From positions 1-39,709 of the forward strand of contig NZ_SPGF01000015.1 in NCBI RefSeq assembly GCF_005844455.1: a stretch of DNA of 39,709 nucleotides, given 5' to 3'. Both the position numbers and the translations under genes were made by a program. Source of the DNA: Streptococcus mitis (GTDB taxonomy: Bacteria; Bacillota; Bacilli; Lactobacillales; Streptococcaceae). Positions 34,667 to 39,709 of the stretch are shown here, in pieces; position 1 is the first letter of the stretch; each line of letters starts with the position of its first letter. Under the pieces are notes generated by a model. It was not told the origin of the DNA and searched no databases. It saw only the letters and a program-made list of their open reading frames with translations.

Positions 34667-34900
34667 CTACCTCCTAAACAAATCTTCATAATCAATCTCT
34701 AAGACTGCTACAATTCTCTCCACCCATTTGAGTTGAGGCATAAGGCGATTGGACTTATAATGACGGAAGGTCTGATAGAGACGATTAAACTCACTGGGAT
34801 AGACATATTGACCTTTAAAGATTTTCCGTGCTAAATCTGCCCAAGACATGCCCTTATCAATGAGGAGGATTTCTAAATTTTCCCAAAAGCGTTCGTTCAT
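34667..34900 (-). CDS. Small HTH (XRE/Cro-like) regulator
   Basis: The 77-residue protein has a helix-turn-helix layout: ENLEILLIDKGMSWADLARK, then FNRLYQTFRHYKSNRLMPQL and a closing ERIVAVLEIDYEDLFRR. The closing segment is the usual end of Cro/C1 domains. It overlaps the Spx-like gene by four bases and is two bases from the protease gene. It may be the regulator of the ICE operons, including the shared TTGATTTTGGTATCA element; this is inference. Confidence 0.75.
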   Translation of the reverse strand: MNERFWENLEILLIDKGMSWADLARKIFKGQYVYPSEFNRLYQTFRHYKSNRLMPQLKWVERIVAVLEIDYEDLFRR

Positions 34901-35292
34901 AGATCCTCCTGTTCTGTCATATCCTTAAAGAGATGTTCACGAAAAAGGACTTCCTTATGGTCTCTTGGAAGAAAGGTTCGTGCCTCTTCTACACTCATAT
35001 CTGGATAAACTTTCTGACGACTGACCACCAGTGGAAGACGGAGATTTTGTTCTGGTCTTGTTAAGACTAAAGTCACCAACTCACTCAATTTCATCTGTTT
35101 ATGACGTTTAAAGCGCTGAAAGGAGGGAGCTAACATCTCAAAACAATCACTGGTTTTGGCAAATAATCCCAGTAAGTCCTCATATGCCAAGTGACCAACG
35201 TCTTTACAGGTATAGGAAATGCCATGTAACTTACAAAAGTTAAGGAGTTTCTGATTACGACTGGTATTTCGACTTAAATAGATTTCTAACAT
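34897..35292 (-). CDS. ArsC/Spx-like protein without the redox cysteines
   Basis: The 131-residue protein starts with a thioredoxin-like ArsC/Spx fold (MLEIYLSRNTSRNQKLLNF and HGISYTCKDVGHLAYEDLLG) and ends like Spx with LPLVVSRQKVYPD and RTFLPRDHKEVLF. Spx has C-x-x-C near residues 10-13; here the stretch reads TSRNQK, so the redox switch is missing. Spx binds the RNA polymerase alpha subunit, and a redox-blind homologue might do so constitutively. It has a good ribosome site (GGAGGGAGAC). It lies between the 61-residue gene and the HTH gene in one operon. Confidence 0.75.
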   Translation of the reverse strand: MLEIYLSRNTSRNQKLLNFCKLHGISYTCKDVGHLAYEDLLGLFAKTSDCFEMLAPSFQRFKRHKQMKLSELVTLVLTRPEQNLRLPLVVSRQKVYPDMSVEEARTFLPRDHKEVLFREHLFKDMTEQEDL

Positions 35293-35301
35293 GTCTCCCT
35301 C

Positions 35302-35487
35302 CTATACGGATAAATCCTTCTGCAATTCTTGAGTAGGTGGTGTGAAAACTTTACTCCTATCAATCGGAGACTTGCCTTCGCTGAAACATTCAATCGTAAT
35401 CAGACTTGTCATCTCCACTTCAGCTTGATGGATGGCTTCATCCAGTTCTGTACATTCCCTAATACTTTTATTATGTAACAACTTCAT
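35302..35487 (-). CDS. Small protein of unknown function overlapping the methyltransferase gene
   Basis: The start is ATG 35487 (MKLLHNKSIRECTELDEA) with GAGGAAGAAGAAC upstream, giving 61 residues. It overlaps the end of the methyltransferase gene by 17 bp and is followed by the Spx-like gene after 9 bp, so it is part of that operon. The product is acidic, without known motifs. Confidence 0.6.
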   Translation of the reverse strand: MKLLHNKSIRECTELDEAIHQAEVEMTSLITIECFSEGKSPIDRSKVFTPPTQELQKDLSV

Positions 35488-36823
35488 GTTCTTCTTCCTC
35501 AATCTTTCTATATGCTCCAGCGATGGCTTCGATGACTGTCACGGTCACACTATTGCCTGCTTGTTTATACAGCTGGCTTTTACTGGAGACGCTTTCCGCT
35601 CTTTCATAGGCCCAGTCAGGAAAACCCTGAAGTCTAAAACACTCTCTGGGAGTCAGCCGTCTGATTCTTAAACGATAGAGTTTCCCATCAATGACAATCC
35701 CTGTCACCTCATACCACTTGTCCTTGCGATATTCAAGAGCTGCCACAACTACCCTCATATTGTCAGAAGTAGTTATCGTATTAGATACCCCTTTTCCCAC
35801 TCGTCCCCTTCGTTTTGTGGGCTCTGGATAAGCAAGGTTGACAGAATCCCCTATTGTCGCCTTGGCATAACCTAGTTTAGTAGCTTCTTTGATTTTTAAA
35901 TGCGGAGCTTCTTCACGACAAAGAATCTTAGGAACTTTATCGCCTCCCTGCATGGTGGTAAGTGTTGGGGATACCCCTGAAATATCATAGATGCGTCCCG
36001 TTTGAACAAAAGATGTTGGTAAGGTTCCTGCGACAACGACACCATGCCTATCTTGAGCAGTTAGGGTAAACATAGGGGCTTGATTGTCCTTAAAGCGTCT
36101 GCCATGTTGGCGTTTCTTCAGTCTATCTGGTGTTAAAACTGATATAGCAATTTTAGCTCCTTCCCCTTTTCCTCTGGTTAGGGTTGGGGATAATCCGTGA
36201 CTCAAGTAAACCTCCCCACTCATGCCTTTTCCTGATGGATTAACATTGCCTAATCGCTCAAGACCAGTTGGGCTACTTTCTCTTCGGAGAGGAAGTAAGA
36301 ATCGGGGACGGTATCTTCTAGAATGTCCGATAATAAAGACCCTTTCTCTGTTTTGTGGGACTTGGAAATCTTTACTGTTAAGGATTTGCCATTCAACATC
36401 ATACCCCAACTCATCCAATGTAGTGAGGATTGTTCGAAATGTCTCTCCCTTGTCGTGATTGAGTAAGCCCTTGACGTTTTCCAAGAATAAAAAACGTGGT
36501 TGAATCTGTTTGGCCGCTCGAGCAATTTCGAAGAACAAAGTACCTCTAGTATCCTCAAATCCCAATCGTCGGCCTGCGAGTGAAAATGCCTGGCAAGGGA
36601 ATCCCCCACAGATGATGTCCACTTGTCCTCTAAGTTGTCTAAAATTTTGGTCTGTGACTTGTCTAATGTCATGAAATTCTATCTCTCCTTCAGTCTCATA
36701 CATAGCTTTGTAAGATTTCCTCGCAAACTTATCAATCTCACAAAAACCAACACACTCATGGCCTTGACGCTCCAATCCCAGTCGAAAGACTCCAATTCCA
36801 GCAAACAAATCTAAAAATTTCAT
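35471..36823 (-). CDS. C5-cytosine DNA methyltransferase
   Basis: The 450-residue protein has all the core motifs: FLDLFAGIGVFRLGLE (motif I, SAM), FCEIDKFARKSY (II), GGFPCQAFSLAG (IV, catalytic Cys), FLENVKGLL (VI), QNRERVFIIG (VIII) and, after a long target-recognition region (about 190-385), ECFRLQGFPDW (IX) and KQAGNSVTV (X). No restriction endonuclease gene is beside it, so it is likely a solitary methylase. On conjugative elements these commonly protect incoming DNA from host restriction. It is followed by a small-gene operon and preceded by a terminator-like hairpin (36838-36872). Confidence 0.95.
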   Translation of the reverse strand: MKFLDLFAGIGVFRLGLERQGHECVGFCEIDKFARKSYKAMYETEGEIEFHDIRQVTDQNFRQLRGQVDIICGGFPCQAFSLAGRRLGFEDTRGTLFFEIARAAKQIQPRFLFLENVKGLLNHDKGETFRTILTTLDELGYDVEWQILNSKDFQVPQNRERVFIIGHSRRYRPRFLLPLRRESSPTGLERLGNVNPSGKGMSGEVYLSHGLSPTLTRGKGEGAKIAISVLTPDRLKKRQHGRRFKDNQAPMFTLTAQDRHGVVVAGTLPTSFVQTGRIYDISGVSPTLTTMQGGDKVPKILCREEAPHLKIKEATKLGYAKATIGDSVNLAYPEPTKRRGRVGKGVSNTITTSDNMRVVVAALEYRKDKWYEVTGIVIDGKLYRLRIRRLTPRECFRLQGFPDWAYERAESVSSKSQLYKQAGNSVTVTVIEAIAGAYRKIEEEEHEVVT

Positions 36824-36837
36824 TTTTCCTCTCTTTC

Positions 36838-36872
36838 AAAATAAAAAGAGCCTTACTATTTGTAAAACTCTT
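36838..36872 (-). terminator. Intrinsic terminator after the repA unit
   Basis: On the minus strand AAGAG-TT-TTAC, loop AAATA, GTAA-GG-CTCTT, then TTTATTTT. It lies between the broken 31-codon gene and the methyltransferase start, so it would limit read-through from repA. Confidence 0.6.
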
Positions 36873-36874
36873 AC

Positions 36875-36970
36875 TTAAATATGGTCATCCGTCTCTGGTG
36901 CACGGATAATTTCAATCAATAAAATAATAAGGGAGATGAGATAGACTCCACCTAGTATCCATCAAATCAT
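36875..36970 (-). pseudogene. Tiny membrane-peptide gene with an in-frame TGA at codon 3
   Basis: A near-perfect ribosome site (GGAGGTGATTAAG) leads to ATG ATT TGA TGG. The frame then runs on as WILGGVYLISLIILLIEI, ending RAPETDDHI at 36875. The rest is a plausible 31-residue single-span membrane peptide. Replacing TGA by TGG would restore MIWWILGG. It starts one base from the repA stop. The strong ribosome site with a stop two codons later points to a recent nonsense mutation, and the peptide is too short for most annotation tools. Confidence 0.65.
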
Positions 36971-36971
36971 C

Positions 36972-37790
36972 TTAATCACCTCCCTTAGCTTCTTGTCGCC
37001 TTAGTTGCTTGGTCCATTCAGACAGCACACCATTAAACACGTATTCAGCTATCGCTTCTGCCGACCGAGCAAATCTCATATGTTCCAAAGCGTACTGATA
37101 ACGGTCACTAAAATAAATCATGGCGTAATCACTAGCTACCTGTGATAAACCAACTTGTCTCAACTGGTCATGAACCAAGCCCCAAATATAATCTCGATCG
37201 TACTTGGTCACTGAGTCAACTTTGGGAGAAAAGGTATCTTCTTGTTTTTCAACTACAACTCGCCTCTCCTCCTCGTCCTCAAAAAGGAAATCACTCTTTT
37301 CAGTTTCACTATATTCAGTCTCACTTCTTTCAGTCTCACTAGGGGCTGAATTTAAAACCGGCCCTGGCTGATTTGGAGACCCCCCTAGTGTTTTTTGAAC
37401 ACTACCCCCGTCTGAATGTAAGACTGGGGTGGTGTCATGTTCCAACTCCCCTAAATAAATCTTATTAGCCAAACGCCCTTTTTCACTGGAAGACTGTTGG
37501 ACTTCATCAATGAGTCCAAATTCTCTCAATGTCTTTTTAATCGTCAGCAATTTAGACTTGGAACAACCAAGAAGTGCCATCAATTTTGAGTTGGAATAAA
37601 TGAGATAAATAGCTCCATCCTCATCAATCCATCCCTTACTCAGAGACAATTCCAATCGGTCTTTTAAGACAGCGTAGGCCACCTTAACTTCCAACTTCAT
37701 ATCCTTATAGCGCTCACTCTCAAATAAGAGTTTAGGGAGCTTATAATAACGCTCGGACGTTTGATATTGATTTGCAGTAATGCGTTTCAT
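36972..37790 (-). CDS. repA: RepA N-terminal-domain replication initiator
   Basis: The 272-residue protein starts MKRITANQYQTSERYYKLPK and has the RepA_N winged-helix signature: LLFESERYKDMKLEVKVAYAVL and a DEDGAIYLIYSNSKLMALLG helix region (about 15-120). A Ser/Glu-rich linker follows (SETERSETEYSETEK, about 155-170, encoded by a short DNA repeat near 37297-37340). The C-terminal domain is at about 195-265. Such initiators drive autonomous replication of the excised element, as known for ICEs and pheromone plasmids. It is preceded by a small broken gene whose stop is 2 bp from its ATG. Confidence 0.9.
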   Translation of the reverse strand: MKRITANQYQTSERYYKLPKLLFESERYKDMKLEVKVAYAVLKDRLELSLSKGWIDEDGAIYLIYSNSKLMALLGCSKSKLLTIKKTLREFGLIDEVQQSSSEKGRLANKIYLGELEHDTTPVLHSDGGSVQKTLGGSPNQPGPVLNSAPSETERSETEYSETEKSDFLFEDEEERRVVVEKQEDTFSPKVDSVTKYDRDYIWGLVHDQLRQVGLSQVASDYAMIYFSDRYQYALEHMRFARSAEAIAEYVFNGVLSEWTKQLRRQEAKGGD

Positions 37791-37792
37791 AA

Positions 37793-37960
37793 TTATCCCT
37801 CCAACATTAAAACACCTAAATTTCCTGATTGTTCAAATTGGATCAGACCTGCCTGTTCCATTTCAGCAACTAGCTGATTTGCTTCATCAACATTAATTCC
37901 CATAACAAGTATGAGATGACACATCACAATTTATCGTGATGATTGTTCTTTCTTTTGCAT
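37793..37960 (-). pseudogene. Small gene upstream of repA broken by an in-frame TAA
   Basis: AGGAGGAAACG precedes ATG 37960. The frame reads MQKKEQSSR, then TAA (37931-37933), and continues in phase with IVMCHLILVMGINVDEAN and later QAGLIQFEQSGNLGVLM to a stop at 37793. The intact product would be about 55 residues. Restart at internal ATGs is possible but they lack ribosome sites. The second half has the amphipathic helices expected of a small soluble protein; function unknown. Confidence 0.6.
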
Positions 37961-37973
37961 CGTTTCCTCCTGA

Positions 37974-38013
37974 AAATAAAAAAAAGCGAGAACACTTATT
38001 AAAATGTTCTCGC
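37974..38013 (-). terminator. Terminator/attenuator just upstream of the repA unit
   Basis: GCGAGAACA and TGTTCTCGC (37986-37994 and 38005-38013) form 9-bp arms, followed on the minus strand by nine T. It ends 3 bp before the ribosome site of the first gene of the repA unit. It could stop rplL read-through, or act as an attenuator that controls repA transcription. Confidence 0.75.
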
Positions 38014-38070
38014 CCAAAGTTTATAAATGAACTCCTTTGACCAAAATAGATAATAAACCTATATAAAACA

Positions 38071-38104
38071 AAAATCCTGCCAAAGATTTTTTTGGCAGGA
38101 TTTT
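38071..38104. terminator. Strong bidirectional terminator downstream of rplL
   Basis: AAAATCCTGCCAAA and TTTGGCAGGATTTT are perfect 14-bp arms around six bases, and have T-rich tails on both strands. It will end rplJL transcription. It is on the ICE side of the att core, so it may be the element's own terminator or one captured from the rplL locus. Confidence 0.8.
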
Positions 38105-38136
38105 TGGCAGGAAACCGAATCAATTTATCAGTTTCT

Positions 38137-38200
38137 TCAAATCGCTATGAGCTCTAAAAGACTGGTAAATCGGGATTCCGCTCTCAAATTGCTATGTGCT
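38137..38200. repeat. Pair of 17-bp near-identical direct repeats beside att
   Basis: TCAAATCGCTATGAGCT (38137-38153) and TCAAATTGCTATGTGCT (38184-38200) match at 15 of 17 positions and are 47 bp apart. They end 2 bp before the att core. This is the arrangement of integrase arm-type or excisionase sites. Confidence 0.6.
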
Positions 38201-38202
38201 TC

Positions 38203-38217
38203 TTATTTAAGAGTAAC
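38203..38217. other. ICE attachment core at the rplL 3' end
   Basis: TTATTTAAGAGTAAC overlaps the rplL stop codon (TAA on the minus strand). I recall it as the 15-bp direct repeat of ICESa2603-family elements. The ICE genes lie on the left side. The second copy is not seen elsewhere in the window. Confidence 0.85.
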
Positions 38218-38571
38218 TGAAGCTCCAGCTTCTTCCAATTTAGCTTTGATTTCTTCAGCTTCTGCAGTTGGAACACCTTCTTTGATGACACCTGGTGCAC
38301 CATCAACAAGTTCTTTAGCTTCTTTAAGTCCAAGACCAGTGATTTCACGTACAGCTTTGATAACGCCAACTTTTTTGTCACCAGCAGCTGTCAATTCAAC
38401 GTCAAATGAATCTTTAGCAGCACCAGCGTCAGCAGCACCAGCTGCAGCTACAGCTACAGGAGCAGCTGCAGTTACACCAAATTCTTCTTCGATAGCTTTT
38501 ACAAGGTCGTTCAATTCAAGGATTGAAGCTTCTTTAATTTCAGCAATAATGTTTTCAATGTTCAATGCCAT
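38203..38571 (-). CDS. rplL: 50S ribosomal protein L7/L12
   Basis: The start is ATG 38571 ([16 protein letters not shown]), preceded by GGAGGAAATAAC; the open frame five codons upstream lacks such support. The 122-residue protein has the N-terminal dimerisation helix region (1-35), an alanine-rich hinge (about 40-55) and the C-terminal factor-binding domain with [20 protein letters not shown]. It forms the ribosome stalk that recruits translation GTPases. It is a core chromosomal gene. ICE integration replaces only the last codons with identical sequence, so the protein is intact. Confidence 0.99.
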   Translation of the reverse strand: MALNIENIIAEIKEASILELNDLVKAIEEEFGVTAAAPVAVAAAGAADAGAAKDSFDVELTAAGDKKVGVIKAVREITGLGLKEAKELVDGAPGVIKEGVPTAEAEEIKAKLEEAGASVTLK

Positions 38572-38622
38572 TGTTATTTCCTCCAAATAAGTTTTTAATT
38601 ATAATAGTTTTTTCGTAGCTAT

Positions 38623-38637
38623 GCTACGCTGCGTAGC
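38623..38637 (-). promoter_or_regulatory. Hairpin between rplJ and rplL
   Basis: GCTACGC and GCGTAGC form 7-bp perfect arms around one base, in the gap between the rplJ stop (38644) and rplL start. It may process the mRNA or tune the higher L7/L12 yield. Confidence 0.5.
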
Positions 38638-38643
38638 TTAAGA

Positions 38644-39144
38644 TTAAGCTGCGTCTTCTTTGTTGTCTGCAACCGCTTTGACTGCAAGAGCAACGTTGCG
38701 CACTGGCGCTTGAAGTACAGAAAGGAGCATAGAAAGAAGTCCTTCGCGGTTTGGAAGAGTTGCAAGAGCAACGATTTCTTCTTTAGATGCGACAGCGCCT
38801 TCAATTGCACCACCTTTGATTTCAAGTGCTTCAGCGTTTTTAGCAAAGTCGTTCAAGATTTTCGCTGGTGCGATAACATCTTCATTAGAAAATGCTACGG
38901 CAGATGGTCCAACAAATACTGATGCAAGATCTTCAAGACCAGCTTTTTCAGCTGCACGACGCAAGATTGAGTTTTTAATAACTTTATACTCAACTTCGCT
39001 TCCACGAAGCTCACGACGAAGAACTGTATCTTGATCAACTGTCAAACCACGAGCGTCTACAACGACGATAGATGCAGCAGCTTTCATTTTTTCAGCTACT
39101 ACGTCAACTAGTTCCGCTTTTTTAGCAATAATTGCTTCACTCAT
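38644..39144 (-). CDS. rplJ: 50S ribosomal protein L10
   Basis: The start is ATG 39144 ([20 protein letters not shown]), which has GGAGGTG upstream with a gap of about 10 bp; the four extra upstream codons are not needed. The 166-residue protein matches L10 throughout ([45 protein letters not shown]). It anchors L7/L12 dimers to the ribosome and, as the L10-L12 complex, binds its own leader to repress the operon. The leader lies at 39145-39322. Confidence 0.99.
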   Translation of the reverse strand: MSEAIIAKKAELVDVVAEKMKAAASIVVVDARGLTVDQDTVLRRELRGSEVEYKVIKNSILRRAAEKAGLEDLASVFVGPSAVAFSNEDVIAPAKILNDFAKNAEALEIKGGAIEGAVASKEEIVALATLPNREGLLSMLLSVLQAPVRNVALAVKAVADNKEDAA

Positions 39145-39322
39145 TAGTGTGTTCACCTCCGTAATTATTTTGCTTGGGGAATTTTTTCAAAAGAAAAACG
39201 CGCCCAAACCTAGACACGAAAGTACAATACGCTTCTTTTTACATGATACGTTTTGTCCTCGGTAGGATCTTTATGAGTCGAGCTCCCCTACTGTCTTAGG
39301 CAGTTTTTTCAAACCGTATATA
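39145..39322 (-). promoter_or_regulatory. L10 leader RNA (ribosomal protein autoregulatory leader)
   Basis: This is the 5' untranslated region of rplJL. It contains the CTGCCTAAGACAGTAGG hairpin (39289-39305), GTCTAGGTTTGGGCGCG and a T-rich purine/pyrimidine block before the ribosome site. These are the usual elements of the conserved L10 leader. L10-L12 binding is the established repression mechanism. Confidence 0.75.
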
Positions 39323-39351
39323 AGTATAGCATAGACAAAAAAAGAATGCAA
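39323..39351 (-). promoter_or_regulatory. rplJL promoter
   Basis: On the minus strand TTGCAT (39346-39351), 17 bp, TATACT (39323-39328), just upstream of the L10 leader. Confidence 0.85.
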
Positions 39352-39462
39352 GATTTTTGCAAACTTTTTTTAAAATTTTTCGTGATTTTTCTGTTTGAAA
39401 GTTCTATAATGAAGTTAGCCACCCAGCCCTCCTAAAAATTAGATGGTTCAACTGGCTTATAG

Positions 39463-39590
39463 CTAGTACTCGATTTCATTTGATAAGAGGCTTGATGCTG
39501 TTAGGCTGGTGAGCCAAGGCTAAGACTAGCCTTGGTTTAGCTAACGAAACAGCTTCAAGGGTTCCTCTTGCCAAATGAAAGCTCTTCTAG
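39463..39590. repeat. Long imperfect palindrome between rplJ and the IS30-type element
   Basis: The ends CTAGTACTCGATTTCATTTG and CAAATGAAAGCTCTTCTAG pair imperfectly, and inner blocks AAGAGG/CCTCTT and AAGGCTA/TAGCCTT continue toward the centre near 39527. As RNA this would be one long hairpin with internal loops. There is no open frame. It may be a small RNA, a MITE-like remnant or a terminator of the gene upstream. Confidence 0.6.
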
Positions 39591-39653
39591 GCATAAGAAA
39601 ACACCTCTGTGTTATACTTGTTGTTCAACCGAAAACACAAGAAAGGCACAGAG

Positions 39654-39709
39654 ATGCAAGACAATTATACTACAAAAGGCAAACATTTGACAATCGATAG
39701 CCGTCGCTT
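39654..39709 (+). mobile_element. Start of an IS30-family transposase
   Basis: The frame opens MQDNYTTKGKHLTIDSRR at ATG 39654, after AAAGGCACAGAG. This is the usual N-terminus of streptococcal IS30-like transposases (helix-turn-helix region to follow). The upstream stretch with CTCTGTGTTATACTTGTTG holds the promoter and the terminal repeat region. The gene continues beyond the window. Confidence 0.75.

Noticed and set aside
36250..36672. A 140-residue minus-strand frame inside the methyltransferase gene
   Set aside because: It is a shadow frame over conserved methyltransferase motifs and has no ribosome site.
38014..38060. A leader peptide in front of the repA attenuator (AAAGGAG followed by a short frame ending in the hairpin)
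   Set aside because: There is no ATG, GTG or TTG at the right distance; only ATT is available.

Overview
The window is most of the conjugation half, plus a large accessory region, of an integrative and conjugative element (ICE) in a Streptococcus. It sits against the 3' end of the chromosomal ribosomal gene rplL. The stop-codon region of rplL (38203-38217) carries TTATTTAAGAGTAAC, which I recall as the core attachment site of the ICESa2603 family. Immediately beyond it lie a RepA-type initiator, a C5 DNA methyltransferase and a type IV secretion operon of the kind found in that family. The low GC content, the L7/L12 and L10 sequences and an IS30-type element beside them fit Streptococcus; S. 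suis is my best guess but is not proven. The other ICE end, the true ICE integrase and the relaxase are not visible and probably lie left of base 1.

Layout from right to left, which is the direction of transcription of the core. 39654-39709 is the start of an IS30-family transposase. 39463-39590 is a long imperfect palindrome. 38203-39351 is the rplJ-rplL operon with its promoter and L10 leader. 38071-38217 holds the att site and a bidirectional terminator. 36875-38013 is the repA unit. 33519-36823 holds the methyltransferase, small regulators, a CPBP protease and a DUF3801 protein. 24881-33519 is the transfer apparatus: VirD4, a Maff2-like protein, a VirB6/TrbL-like protein, PrgI, VirB4 and a lysozyme/CHAP hydrolase. 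VirB4 is interrupted by an in-frame stop. 18206-24875 is an accessory defence island. 13171-18075 is an antigen I/II-like LPXTG adhesin, followed by two small genes and a 2273-residue methylase/SNF2 helicase (5570-12391).

The defence island holds two different AbiE toxin-antitoxin operons in opposite orientations. The second carries a third, HEPN-domain gene in the same operon. Next to it is an AbiF/Abi_2-family HEPN protein, followed downstream by a compact independent transcription unit: a -35/-10 promoter, about 60 nt of RNA with two hairpins, and an intrinsic terminator. This looks like an abiF-associated structured RNA. Operator-like inverted repeats with the same arms and the same 11-bp spacer occur twice upstream of the second AbiE operon. 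A third copy lies in a duplicated scrap beside the first AbiE operon.

The left end (496-4854) holds the least familiar module. Two convergent genes, a Ddl-like ATP-grasp protein and a large AAA/STAND-like protein with a degenerate P-loop, share the stop sequence TTATAA. They are bounded by perfect 28-bp inverted repeats that lie in their 5' leaders. A complete XerC/D-like tyrosine recombinase starts 56 bp beyond the right repeat. Each repeat has the look of a recombinase core site, so promoter exchange by inversion, or cassette mobility, is a testable hypothesis.

Several single in-frame stops (virB4, a 31-codon membrane peptide, and a small gene ahead of repA) suggest the element is starting to decay or that the sequence needs checking.
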